The notes: generated from the letters alone by a model not told the origin. A DNA stretch of 64,000 nt from Saururus chinensis (GCA_035235625.1 CP141142.1:10508995-10572994); one strand, 5' to 3'; positions 33,472 through 46,460 are shown, counted from the first letter of the stretch. Program-made: numbers and translations.

Positions 33472-35564
33472 ATGCCATTTTTGCACAGTGCACGTACGAA
33501 ACATTCGTGCGCACTCCTTTTTTAACAACACTTAGAAAGTGTTGCAAATGAATGTCATTTGTGATGCTTAATCGAAGCGTCGCAAAAAGAAATCTTTTAG
33601 CGACGTTTATAAAGTGTCGCAAATATTTCAATATTTGCAGCGTTTTTTAAAACGTCACCAATTGTTTTCATTTGTGACTCTTATAACTAAGCGTCGCAAA
33701 AACTGTATTATTTGTGACGCTTATCCATAAGTGTAGCAAATACTATTACTTTCACCCTCTACATACTCTCTCTCCCTCTACTCTCTCTCTCTTCTCTCTC
33801 CTCACCCCCTATCTTCTCTCCCTCTTCCTCTCCCTCTTCCTCTCCCTCTTCCTCTCCCTCTCTCTCTCCCTCTCTCTACCCTCTCTCCTCCCTCTCCTCT
33901 CTCTCCCCCTCTCTCCCTCTCCTCTCTCTCCTCTCTCCTCCCCCTCCCTCTCCTCCCTCTCCTCTCTCTCACTCTCTCCTCCCTCCCTCTCTCTTCTCTC
34001 TCTCCCCCTCTCTCTATATCCTCTCTATTTTTTCTCTCTACATATTTTAAAATTAATATAATAAATTATAAGGTAATATCGACGCATAAAAATATGCGTC
34101 GCTATTACCTAGGTTATTAGCGACATATAGGATATGTGTCGCTAATATAGAGGGTATTAGTGACGTATAGTACTATACGTCACTAATAACAAGAGTATTA
34201 GTGACGCATATATGTATGCGTCACTAATACATTTTTATTTATTTATTTATAATTAATTTTTAAATAAAATATATAAAAAATTAAAATTAAAATCTTCCCT
34301 TTCTACTCTCTCTCCTCACCCCTCTCTACTCTCTCTCTCCTCACCCCCTCTCTCTCCTCTCTCACTCTCCTCTCTCCCTCTCTCCTCCATCTCCCTCTCT
34401 CTCTCCTCCCTCTCTCTCTCCTCACCCCTCTCTCTACTCTCTCTCTCCTCACCCCTCTCTCTACTCTCTCTGTAAGGACCCTCATCTCTAGACCGGTTTT
34501 TGATTTTCTTTAATTATGGGTTATCGTGAGATTAATGCGTTTTCTGATCTTATTCGGTGATTTTGTAAAATAAATAGTGTTTGTGATTGTTTTAACCAAA
34601 ATTAACTTCAATATTAGTAGTTTTAAGTGATTTTAGACCAAATGTGAATTTTTGGGATTTTTTAGAATTTTCACTATTTTCCCAAAAATTAGGGTTTTGG
34701 CGGGACCCCTGTGAGCCCCACCGTCAAAATTTTTATTTTTGGGTCAAATGAACCTAAACATATACTTAAGGTCATACAAAAATTTTCAGAATTTTATTAG
34801 GCTTAATCAGTGTTTAAATTTGCAAAATACCCACTTTTAGCCTACTTTTCCTATTTACACCCCAAAACTTACCTATGCATACCCCAACCCTTACTACAAA
34901 AGGGCAAGACCTGAGCCATTTCCATTTTTGGGAATAGGCTAAGGAAGGAGGGCTGGCCTAATCCCCACTTAGGCCCGAATTAGAAGCCGATTAAGGTAAG
35001 CTTACTCTAATTAAGCACTAATCCTTGACTTTTTTCTTAATTTCTTCCAAATCTACCATTTTCACCTTGATTCAATTCATTTTTGACCATCAAAAACTAC
35101 TGATTTGTGTTTTACTACAAACCCTAACATTCAAAATTCGATTTTTACTACCAATAAGCCCTAGATCTAAGATTTAATTAGGGATTTCTTGGGTAAATCG
35201 ATTTCTATTAGAGTTTAATTCAAACTCATTGTGTTTTCAAGGATTTCAAGAAGGGTGACTCTTCAATCCGAGCTTAAACAAGTGCTGAGGTAATGGGTCT
35301 TCAAAATCTCTGTTTGTCCATGGTAAAACTCTTCATTTTTGGCTTATTTCAAAATGGTTTGCTTGATTTGGTATGTTAATGGTAAGATTAGAAAATGGAA
35401 TTATTTAAGCCCGATTTCTTAGGGTTTTGCATAATTATGGTATGGTTTGATGTTCTGGAAGTCAAGAAGGACTTTTGATTATGATTAGGGTGTTAGATGT
35501 GGATTTGAAGTGTTATCAATGGTGTTTTCGGTTTCGATTTGCGAAAGGAAGAAGATGACTGTTT

Positions 35565-35745
35565 TGCCGTGTTGGCGATCGATCGGCCCTGCAGGGCGTT
35601 CGATCGGCAACACTGCTGGAATGGCACTTTTCCAATTCAGCCGATCGAACGGCCTACTGAGCGTTCGAACGGCCAAACTGTAAATTTCAAATTTTCACGT
35701 TTAACCGATCGAACGGCCTGAAGGGCGATCGATCGGCTACACAGT
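35565..35745 (+). repeat. Cluster of GATCGATCGGC / CCGATCGAACGGCC palindromes
   Basis: At least six inverted and direct copies of a 10-12 bp word of the type GYCGATCGAACGGCC / GGCSRTTCGATCGG occur within 180 bp. Equivalent clusters are at 9006-9150, 44378-44405, 48170-48310 and 52708-52775, at the same relative place in related LTRs. Confidence 0.75.
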
Positions 35746-36965
35746 AAATTGTATGTTGTGCATATGATGTCTATTTTGATGATTCCACTTTAGCTTGCCA
35801 ATTTTATATGAATGTGGAGTGTTTTAAACTATGTTAGGCTACTGGAAATGCATGCTATTAAGTTTATGGAGTTGAGATATATACTTAGAGATGGTGGAAT
35901 GACTTATGTTTTGTGGCATTATGTTGGAATCGTCATCTTGAAATTATGAATGGTTGGTTTCTCATTGTTAAGCATATTTTCAGTAAAACTATAATCTATT
36001 ATTGGACTGATTTGTCATGATGGATTGTAGTTAGTTGTGTGTAGATGTTGGTGAATGTCATGACTCAATGATGAAATGAGTGATGTTATATGTGTTTAGC
36101 CTTTGTGGTTGAGTTTTGAATTGAGATATGATTTCAACGATTCTTCTCCTATGATTTCCGCTGGGATTCATGTTTAGATGGAAATTCACATGCGTAGTGT
36201 GGTAGTGAGTTTAATTTCAAGCATGTTGGCATGCATTATGTGGAATGCTTCTACTAGATACACACACATGTGGGGTTAAATGATGATGTTGAAGCTTGAT
36301 ATTGTGATTATGAATGATGCATTAGGGGCTGATGAGAGCACTTATCATGGATTAGGATTCATGTATGCTTTGCCCACGTATGTACCATGTTGCACGCATC
36401 ATGAAAATGGATTTCCAATTGAGGCTTCATCGTGATTAATCGAATTTGACCGATTGGATGCAATGTGATGGAATTGTGTGCCGGATTGATCGGTCATGGA
36501 TTAATCGCAAGTTGATTGGTCTGAAAGGACATATTTTGATTTGAGTTCCTGTGTGGAACGAGTGCACTCCCCGGGTTGAGTCTTGTTAAATGGAATGATG
36601 TGGGGACGAGTTGTGTACTTGTTCTGCGGATTATGAGAATGTTATTATGAGTGTCATCTGGACCCTGAGAATCCAGTGTGGTATGCCGTGTGCACCCCGC
36701 TACCACGTGTTCTAGGGTTCTCTATGTGAGAACTCGGGCTCTTCCCTCCGCAGGAGATGTCCCTGGGCGAACACCCTTACTCTAGATTCTCTGTGTGAGA
36801 ATGGGACATCCTTGGCCAGGATCGTCCAGGGCGAGCAGCATTAGGGATTGACAACCCCGATCTTTCTTTAATTCTTGTGTAGAATTTTGGACCATAACAC
36901 GCCATCATGGCCTTGTCCATGCTCCTGTCTGTGTGACATTAATGTGTGATTACTCCTTGATGGAG

Positions 36966-37585
36966 GTTGATTTTGATGTTATGTATGTAGAATATGTATG
37001 TTAGAGATACATCCATGCAGGTTGATTGTGATGATATAATGCATGTGAGAATATGTATGTTAGAGATACATCCATGCAGGTTGTGATGATGTTATGCATG
37101 TAGAATATGTATGTTAGAGATACATCCATGCAGGTTGATTGTGATGATATAATGCATGTGAGAATTGTATGTTAGAGATACATCCATGCAGGTTGTGATG
37201 ATATTATGCATGTGGGAATATGTATGTTAGAGATACATCCATGCAGGTTTATTGTGATGATATAATGCATGTGGGAATATGTATGTTAGAGATACATCCA
37301 TGCAGGTTGTGATGATATAATGCATGTGGGAATATGTATGTTAGAGATACATCAATGCGGGATTGGTTATGATGTGAATGCATGTGGGAATGTGTATGTT
37401 AGAGATACATCCATGCAGGTTGTGATGATATTATGCATGTGGGAATATGTATGTTAGAGATACATCCATGCATATTGTGATGATATTATGCATGTGGGAA
37501 TATGTATGTTAGAGATACATCCATGCAGATTGTGATAATATTATGCATGTGGGAATATGTATGTTAGAGATACATCCATGCAGGT
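36966..37585 (+). repeat. Tandem repeat, about 52-60 bp unit, 11 copies, inside LTR
   Basis: Eleven copies of GTATGTTAGAGATACATCCA, spaced by TGCAGGTTGTGATGATAT and ATGCATGTGGGAATAT. Unit lengths alternate near 52 and 60 bp depending on an extra GATT. The opposite-strand relative has seven copies (7371-7765). Confidence 0.92.
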
Positions 37586-39388
37586 TGATTATGCACTGTG
37601 ATGCAGTTTTAAGTGATGTAAATATGTGATCAGAAAATGATGCACCTTGTACATCGTTGATTTGAAATATTATATCGCCATGCTATCGTATTTTTGATGT
37701 TGTTAGTGATATTAAAACCATTGCTGAATTTGTTAAACTCACCCCTCTTTTTGTGTTTTGATTTGGGGGTACGTGGTGCGACACGCAGACGGACAGGATT
37801 GCCTCTTTGAGGAAAGGTCAGAGATAACTTGGGTGTGATGATAGAGATCGTTGTGTGACTTACCTTCGTTTGTTTCATGCTTTATGTTAGAACCTTTGCG
37901 TAGGGTTCTTGTTTTGGATTTATGTCATATTTTACAGTTTTGATGCTTATGACTTATTTTGAGCCGTATGGGCTTTACTTAACTAGGCTTGTGGGTTTGA
38001 GATTGTTGTTTACTTTGTGATAAGCAACACCTTTTCCTTCCCTTTTATTTACTCTTGCTCAAAGGATTGTGTGCACTCCGTGTTGTTGTTAATTGCCCGT
38101 GGTTAGGGTTAAGTCTTCTGCTAGAATCGTTTCTCAATCTTCACTTCATCACCCCCGCGTGCTTGACCGGCCCCTGGACCGGGTTCGGCTCGGGTCGGGC
38201 ATCGCCGGGGCGTGACACTCTCTCTCCTAATCCCCCTCTCTCTCTCTCTCCTCCCTCTCTTCCTTCTACCCACTCTCCTCCCTCCCTCTCTCCTCCCTCT
38301 CTTCTTTCTACCCACTATCCTCCCTCTCTCCCTCTCCCCTCTCTCTCCCTCTCTCTCTCCTCACTCTCCCTCTCTCTCCTCTTCTCCCTCCCTCCCTCTC
38401 TCCTCTCTCTCTATATCCTCTCTATTTTTTTTCTCTCTACATATTTTAAAATTAATATAATAAATTATAAGGTAATAACAACACATAGAAATATGCGTTG
38501 CTATTACCTATGTTATTAGCAATGTATAGGAATATGTGTCACTAATACAAAGGGTATTAGTGACGTATAGTAACAAGAGTATTAGTAACGCATATCTGTA
38601 TAAGTCGCTAATACATATTTATTTGTTTATTTTTAATTAATTTTTAAATAAAAATATAAAAAATTAAAATTAAAACTTTCCTTCTTTCTACTCTCTCTCT
38701 CCTCACCCCCTCTCTCCTCTCTCCACCCTCTCTCTCTCTCCTCCCTCTCCTCCCTCTCTCCTCCCTCTCTCCTCATCACCCTCTCTCCTCTCTCCATCCT
38801 CTCTTCCTTCTACCCACTCTCCTCTCTCTCTGCCTCTCCTCTCTCTCTCATCTTCTATCTCCCTCCCTCTCTTTTCCCTCTCTCCTCCTCTCTCCTCTCT
38901 ATTTTTTTTTCTCAACATATTTTAAAATTAAATAATAAATTATAAGGTAAGTGTGACGCAAAGAAATATGTGTCGCTATTACCTAGGTTATTAGGGATAC
39001 ATAGGAATATATGTCACTAATACTAAGGGTATTAGCGACGTATATTCATATACATCGCTAATGACAAGAGGCATATCTGTATGCGTTGCTAATATGTTTT
39101 TATTTATTTTTTTAATTAATTTTTAAATAAAAATATAAAAAATTAAAATTAAAATTTTTCTTCTCTCTCACCCCCCTCTCTCTCTCCTCCCTCTCTCTCC
39201 CTCCCTCTCTCCTCTCTCTATTTCTACATATTTTAAAATTAATATCATAAATTATAAGGTAATAGCAACGCATAGAATATGTGTCGCTATTACCTAGGTT
39301 ATTAGCAATGCATAGGAAAATACGTCGCTAATACCTTGGTTATTAGCAACGTATATTCCTATGCATCACTAATAATAAGATTATTAGT

Positions 39389-39390
<2 letters not shown>

Positions 39391-39473
<83 letters not shown>
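39391..39473. repeat. Compound microsatellite (CA)26(TA)15
   Basis: Pure CA repeat from 39391 to 39442, then pure TA repeat to 39473. It sits in the loop position of one hairpin of the CACTA-type array (left arm GTGACA, right arm TGCATCGCTAAT). Confidence 0.95.
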
Positions 39474-39476
<3 letters not shown>

Positions 39477-40387
39477 TCGCTAATATACTTTTATTTATTT
39501 AATTTTTAAATAAAATTATATATACATCGTTAATATATTTTTATTTATTTATTTAATTTTTAAATAAAAAATATTAAAAAAATTAAAATTAAAATTTTCC
39601 CTCTCTCCTCCCCCCTCTCTCTCTTTCCTCCCTCTCTCCTCCCCCCTCTCTCTCTTTCCTCCCTCTCCCTCTCTCTCTCTCCTCACCCTCTCTCCATCTC
39701 ACTCTTCCCTTTCTCTCTCTCTCTCACCTCCCCCTCTCTCTAATCTCTCTCCTCATTCTCTCTCTCCTCACTCTCACTCTCTCTCTCTCTCTCTATGCGC
39801 TCTCTTCACTCTCTCTTTTATTATAAATTATATTTTAAAATTAATAAGAAAATTTAAGAAATAAAATATATTTTATATAAATAGTGAAAGTTTAATCTAT
39901 TATTAACACTACTTCTTATTAAAAATTTAATATTTATTTATTATATACAAATAGTAAATATTGAATAAAATATATTATATTTAGGAAGTTTATTTTAAAA
40001 TTTTTAATATTTATTTATTAAATAAAATTAATTAATACATGCATCGCTATTATTAATGTTGTTTGGGACGCTTGTTTAAAAATGTCACTAATAATTCAAA
40101 TTTTTTATTTTTAATTCATAATTATTAGTGACACTTTTTTTAAGCGTCACTAATAGGAGGACTATTAGCGATACTTTTTCAAAAGCATTGTTATTGTGAA
40201 AGCCATTAGCTATGCTTAAAAAAAAGCGTCGCTAATAGTTTTGATTTTTTTCTTTTTTATTTAAAATATATATCTTTTAGTAACATTTGTGTAAAACGTC
40301 GCAAATAGAGGAACTATTAGTGATGATTATAATAAAGCGTCGCTAATAAGATTAGTATTAGCGATGTTTTAAACTAAGCATCACTAA

Positions 40388-42532
40388 TGTTGTTAAATTT
40401 TAATTATTTACTCGAAATCGCATGAATCTATAGTAATTAAGCGGTTAAATCGAGTGTCGATCCCACAGAGACTTGAAATCGGAAAACTAAATTTAACCTA
40501 ATTAAAGTAAACTCTAATCTAGTTAACAAATATAAAGAGAATGACTTGACTAAAGTAACAAACAAACACAAATAAGAATTTAAAGGTAATTAAACTATTT
40601 AAATTAAAATTCTAAAGCTTTAATTTAAGAATAAGAAAGTAATATAAAATAACTAAAATATGAAATAAACAAAACACTAAGGCATAAGAATCTACATTCC
40701 TTAAATGATAGAAACTCGTAAGCATGATCATTAATCATTTTTTTCATAGTCCTCATAATAAACTATAATTCAATCTTCGTTATTATAGAAAATATCATCG
40801 TTAAGCTCTCATGTATAATAAAAAATATATTATTCCTCCTCACTTCAAAAGATTATAATCAAGTCATTAATTATATTTATAATTTACAAATCACAACTAA
40901 TACCTAACTTCAATATTAAACAAGACAAAACTAAGTAAGAAACCAATAAAAACTAATTTAAATTATGAGAGCAGCTTAACTGAACTCATATCAAAATCAA
41001 TCTCATTAATTAAAAAGGTAGATACAATTAAACATTAAATTCACCATTTAAAAAACTTAATTAAGTTTCATAATTATAAAATTCTATAATTTAATAAAAT
41101 TTTATATAAGCTTTAGCAAAAAAATTTAGCCATTCATTGACCTAAGAAGTAAAATTTCCATTAAATAGAGTAGAAAAGAAACCTACAAGATGTGAAAAGT
41201 GGTAAATTTTTCAAAAAATGCTGTTGCTACAGTACCATAAACAGTATCCACGAATTACTGTTTACGTCTTCGACCTCTGGCTCGTGAACAGTTTTCTACA
41301 GTAACCCATGAACTGTGAATTTTTTTTCTTGGTTCTTCTTTGCTCCTTTTGCTCTGGGACTTCAATTGTAACCCCCCCAGATCTCTTTCAGCCCTTTTAT
41401 GGGGGATGGAATGGACTGCTTCATTCTGTTCTCCCCCCCTCTCTTCTTTGTTAGTTTAGTTATGAAACTCTGTTTTATAGCTTTGCTGGCCGCCCTTCTT
41501 TTCCTTATTCATGTGCGTCATTTATTTGTTTTTCTTTCCCTCTATAGACACTACTTGGCTGTCCCAATCTTTCTCTCTTGTCTTCTGAATTTACCTTTCC
41601 TTTCTTTCACCTGGTTCAAACTTGACAAGCTATGTGTTTTTTTTACTTTTATTTCTGCTGCAAACTGAACTTGCATTCCGAACCATGCTGCAATTTCTGG
41701 TCCTTTCTTTTTATTGGCTCTGTTACTTTTGATGGACATCTATGTATTTCTTTCTTCAATAGGTAGCTCAAAATAAAAGGAAGGGATTAGAACCTCTCAA
41801 ATCACGTGAAGCATCCTATTTCTGCTAACTGTGACTCCATAAACTGCTGACTTTTTAATCTTTCCTCTTTGCTTTTGAATTTCTACCCTATTCTTTTATT
41901 TCTGGACAGCTACAAATAGTTGGATGTTGCTTCTGTTCTCATCATCTATTTCTTTGCTGCGAGCTTCCGGGTGAACTACATTACTCTACACTGCATCTTC
42001 CATATGCTTGCTAACCTTGTTTTGCACATGATGATTATAGTTTGTTTTGCCCCTATGCTGTCCGAACTTTCCATTTTCTTGTTAAAGACCCGCTGAATTG
42101 TTGATGTAGTTTCTTTATTTAGATTGACTAAGTTTCCTTTCCTTGGCCCTTCAATATTTCTTCTTGATGTCCGGCTGTTGGGCCTTCTATTTACTTTCTC
42201 ATTTTTTTCTTTATGCTGTAGTTTCTTGATGCTGGCTGCCCTCTCTTTATCACAACAAGATTTTCAATTTCCTTAGAAGGCACAATCCGATGTCATCTTC
42301 TTGACTGCTTCTGGCTCCACTCGGGTTTTTTGCCAATTCCACCATATAGGCTCTTTCATCTTTCAGAAACTTTGAGATAACTTGCATAAAAATTCATCCA
42401 TAATGCTCCAAAATAGCAATTTCATCAATTAAACTCATCAAACCATATAAAATAGAATTAAACTCTAATAAGCTAATATTAATATAAAATCAACCCTAAA
42501 ATACATAAAACTAGGGTATATAAATGATATCA
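40388..42532 (-). mobile_element. Solo LTR, family 4 (about 2.1 kb)
   Basis: On the plus strand it starts TGTTGTTAAATTTT and ends ATAAATGATATCA. The flanks ACTAA and GCTAA form a 5-bp duplication with one mismatch. Minus-strand ends TGATATCA...TTTAACAACA match the family 4 LTR at 25605-27402, as do GTGTCGATCCCACAGAGACT and the CAGTAACCC region. An open stretch of 89 codons (41399-41668) is hydrophobic but shows no domain. Confidence 0.82.
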
Positions 42533-43277
42533 GCTAATACATGACTATTAGCGACCCATAAGAATATGCGTCGTTAATCGTTCATTTTTTACGACGCTTA
42601 TTTATGCATTGTAAGTAGTTATTTTTAGCGATGCTTGGTTTTGCGTCGCTAATAAATTCGTCGCTAATACTACATTTTGTTGTAGTGAGAGGCGAGACTG
42701 TATGAATATGTAAAGATATGTTTTGCGATGAACTTTGATTATGAGATAGATTGATTAAGTGACCTATGTTGCCTGACAAACTAGGGCTTCGTAACATGCT
42801 TAGCTTCGGCTTGGTTAGTAGATGACTGTAGGATTGAAGAATTTCATGGCATAATTGTAACCTCATAAATTACTTAATTCAAACTTGAATTGTAAGCAAA
42901 GTTAATATGATACATTGTGAGTTTGAGACCTGAGGGTATTGACGATTAAGTTATGTGTTTAAGCTAACCTATAACTAGTTGGCTAAGCATTTCTCATATC
43001 TTGTCATGGTGTTTATCCTGTGGGATGTTGACTTAGTGTTGTATTTAAGTGAAGACATCTGATGCTTTATTGAGAGCGATGTATGTTTTTGACTTTGTCT
43101 TGGTAGTGTATTAAGCTCAAATATTTGATACTCTATTAAAATTATTGTATGTTTCTGCTCTAAGTCGGCATTGTATGATTCCTCCCATATGTGGCATTAT
43201 AAGATTCAGTCTAAGAGTGGCACTATATGATTTTTGCCTTTAGTTGACACAATATGACCCTTAGTTGACATTGTATG

Positions 43278-46200
43278 TGTAAGATCTCTATGTTTTTTTA
43301 ATTTATTTCCTTTTAATTGTTTGAATTTGTTGTTTGTCGATTTGATTTGATTTTTGGGGTTATGGGTTAGTGTAATTATTGATTTATTAAGGTTTAATTT
43401 TATTTTATGAGTATTAGTGTTAAGCTTAATATACCCAAAATTTTACCTATTTATAGGTATTTTCTCTTAAGTTATCCTTGATTAAGGAAGTGGACCCCAT
43501 AGTGGGACCAACATTCGTGTGGGTGGAAGTGTGACCCATTTGACCCTCAAATATTCTATTATTTTGTTTAAGATGATTTGAGTGTGATTAAAATTATTTT
43601 TGGGCCAAAAATACCCTTATTTTTTACTTAGGGTGTTTTCCCCAATTTTTTAGCCCAATAGTTCATACTTCCAGCCCAAAACCCGTACCATATAAGGAAA
43701 ACCCTAACCTTTTTTCCATATAGGGAAGAGTTGTGTAGGGAGGAATTGCTTGACCCCCATTTACCAAAGGAGAAACTTAATTAAGGTGAGTTTTCTTCCC
43801 TCAATCATCACTACTCTTTCGATTTTTGGTCTTAATCATGTGTATCTTCATTTCTCCTATCTCGATTATTGATTTTCTTCCATTGAAATCTTATTTTTAA
43901 ATTTAATTTAAAACCCTAATTAGGCGATTTTTGTTTTTAACCTAAGGATGTCCTATGTCTATCTTTTTCCAAATTGATTTGAGTCTCTTAGCTAATTTTA
44001 AGTACGTTTTACTAAAAACCCTATTTTTTGGGTAGGATTTCTTAAGGATTAAACTCGTTCAAGGCACTTCCAAGCTTGTTAAAGGTAAGGGGTTTTTACC
44101 TTAAGTGGTTATCTTCATTGGAATGTATAATTATAGGTGTATTTGAGTTCTTGCTTTATTTTGATGTTTAATGGTGTTTTGTTAAAAGTATACGATATAT
44201 GATTATTTTCTTATGATTAAGCATGAAAATGATTAGATCTATCTTGTTCTAGTCTTAGATTTTGATTATATGATGTTCTATATGATTTTTGAATTTATAT
44301 GGAATTTTGGAATATTTTTGGGTTGATTTTTGAGAGGTAGAAGACGAACTAGAAAAGTGAGCTGTTACGTGCATTCAAAGGGGCTAACTAGCGTTCGAAT
44401 GGCCATATGGTAGTTTGGTGAATTTGGCCATTTTTGTGTATATGTCGGTCATTTCTTGTTGTTTTCTCATGATTCTAATTCTCTATGGCTATGATGACTT
44501 ACGATTAATTATAAATGCAACCTTAATTGTGTTGTGTACTTTCTTTAGATTATGATTTAGCTTAAGCATGATGATGAATATACTTGTCTAGGTTTAGCAT
44601 GTTGTTCTACTTGTTTTAAATCTATATTTCGATAATTTCTTCGTATGTACTCTATGACTTCAGTAGGTTATGACCATGATGAATTATGGCATTTGCACAT
44701 GTCACATTGATTGTAGGTGATTCATGTTCCACATGTTTTAGCTCAAGTATGAACACTACCATGTATGTATATTCTTGCTATATAATTTTATTTGCCACAA
44801 ATAGACCATGTTACATGCACATATGGACTGATCAGAGTATGTTTATTCATGCTTACATTTGTTAAACTTTGCTCACATATGTATCATGTTGCATTTATCA
44901 TAAAAATGTTTTATAAGAAATGAATTCTCGTGTTTAGCCATGGTTAATCAATTGGATGTCATTGTTTGCCAGATTAGTCACTCAGAGGTTTATTGAATCT
45001 GTTTTACGTCCAAAAGGATAAGGTTTTGTTTTACGTCCCTTTGAGAATGGGTTGCCTCCCCATGTTGAGAAGAGCGAATTTGCTATTGAAATTGATGCAT
45101 TATCTGGACCTTGAGAATCCAGGCTGGTATATCTGTGTGCATTGACTTACTGGGGGTATTTCCCAATTAGGGACTTACCCAAACTGCTCTAGTTTTCCTT
45201 TTTAGGAATTTGGACCTTTCCGCTAGGAATTGTCCTGGGTGAGAAGGGGGTACTTTCCTAATTAGGGAACTTACCCAAATAACTCTAGTTTTCCTTTTTA
45301 GGAATTTAGACCTCCACCACTAGGTCTGTCCTGGGCGATTGGGTCTGCTTGTGCTTCGGTCAGATTAAGAAGAATTATTTTTCTCAATTGTGAGACATTC
45401 AGCTAATGGTTGATGCATGTGTGTGGAATATAATATTCAGTGACACAAGTTGTGTAGGAACAATAATACTTATGTTACACATGGTGCATATGATATGATT
45501 ATACTTGAACATGCAGGATGGAATGTGATTTGATATAATAGATTATACAAAGTGAATGTGCATATTGATACATGATTATGCCAAATGTGAATGTTGATAC
45601 TTGGTTCATGCAGGATGTGAATATTATAATAAGATTCATATGATTAGACATGATGTGTATATATGTTATAGATATGAATGAACCTATGATGCGCAGGTGG
45701 CATAAATGTGTTTATCGAATGTGATTTACACGATGATGCACAAGTGGCAGAATATGTACGGAATGTGATTTATCTCATGATATATATGTGGCATGAATGT
45801 GTGTATAGAATGTGATTTATCACATGATGCACAAGTGTAGAGAATGGATATGTTATGCATGTTTTGATTGAGAATGCATATGGTATTTTCATGAGTTTAC
45901 ATTCTGTTTCAAAACCCTTACTGAGCTAAGCTCACCCCTCTTTGTTTGTGATTTTGTTTTGTGGTTGTATGTTGTGACATGCAGGTGCTACGGATGGGCT
46001 CTATGTTGAGTAGGAGGATGGATACACACCATGAGAGGGGCTAGTGTTAGTTGGGTTTTGCTTAAACTTGACTTATGTTATGTTGAACTTATACTTGACT
46101 TTATTTTACACTATGATTAGCTAGTGTTGGCTTTAGACTTGTGTATCCCTTGAGGCTTGTTATTATGTTGTTATTTAGATGATGTGGGCATGTGAGGAAT

Positions 46201-46392
46201 AAGATTGTTAATTAGTCTCCTTGATATTTCTCTATTTACTTTTGTACAAAGGGTACATGCACTCACTTTGATAGGTGTTTCACCCAAGGTTGGGTTAAGT
46301 CTTCCGCATTTCTAATTCACTTCACCGCACCGCATACCGCCTCCTCCTTGGACCGGGTTCAGGTCAGGGGTGGTGTCTGCTGGGGCATGACA
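43278..46392 (+). mobile_element. Solo LTR, family 2 variant (3115 bp)
   Basis: Starts TGTAAGATCTCTATG and ends TGCTGGGGCATGACA. Flanks are GTATG (43273-43277) and ATATG (46393-46397), a target-site duplication with one mismatch. It contains TATA (ATATAAGG at about 43690), the GCGTTCGAATGGCC word and two TTTCC...TCCTGGGYGA modules. The interrupted LTR resumes on the right in register. Confidence 0.85.
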
Positions 46393-46425
46393 ATATGGCT
46401 CCTTGAGTGTGGGCATTTGCCCGCT

Positions 46426-46460
46426 CAGGTAAGTAGTATCATAGATCTACTCTTACTTGT
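46426..46460 (+). promoter_or_regulatory. Diverged CAGGTAAGT palindrome
   Basis: CAGGTAAGTAGTATCATAG followed by CTCTTACTTG. It is equivalent to 14602-14635 with one arm mutated, while the CAGGTAAGT side is unchanged. Confidence 0.45.

Larger units (their letters stand above)
34471..38217 (+). mobile_element. Solo LTR, family 2 (3747 bp)
   Basis: Starts TGTAAGGACCCTCATC and ends GCCGGGGCGTGACA, with CTCTC on both sides (34466-34470, 38218-38222). CTCTC is uninformative inside a CT tract but consistent. It is the direct relative of 6723-10250 in opposite orientation. It holds a degenerate TATA box near 34890, a GATCGATCGG palindrome cluster, structured CCTGGGCGA modules and an 11-copy minisatellite. 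No coding region. Confidence 0.9.
33750..39830. repeat. About 470-bp tandem units: CT tract plus four hairpins
   Basis: Each unit has four parts. A CTCTCTCC tract comes first, followed by ATTTTAAAATTAATATAATA and GGTAATA. Next come about four palindromic GACGCATA/TATGCGTC hairpins of about 50-60 bp. The last part is an AT tail (TTTTTAAATAAA, AAAATTAAAATTAAAA). Units start at about 33750, 34300 (continuing at 38218 after the nested LTR), 38680, 39160 and 39600; the last is incomplete. The hairpins differ in sequence between units but keep pairing. Confidence 0.8.
33472..42687. mobile_element. CACTA-type element remnant with palindrome array
   Basis: The right end reads TACATTTTGTTGTAGTG (42671-42687), a CACTA terminal inverted repeat. 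From about 33530 the DNA is filled with inverted copies of a motif close to TTAGCGACGCAT / ATGCGTCGCTAA, which look like the subterminal transposase-binding repeats of CACTA elements. No left CACTA terminus and no transposase is seen. Two solo LTRs (34471-38217, 40388-42532) are nested in it. Followed by AGA, the putative 3-bp target copy. Confidence 0.75.

Noticed and set aside
33018..33551. Several frames rich in G, R, E or P, S, L
   Set aside because: They arise from GA/CT low-complexity DNA. All six frames are similarly open and no domain is present.
33714..34061. 115-codon Ser/Leu-rich frame over a CT tract
   Set aside because: Pure translation of CTCTCTCC microsatellite. The same artefact occurs at 38055-38519 and on the minus strand at 50030-50420.
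41399..41668. 89-codon hydrophobic frame
   Set aside because: It lies inside the family 4 solo LTR on the opposite strand, in T-rich DNA that yields Phe/Leu by composition. No counterpart frame exists in the related LTR.
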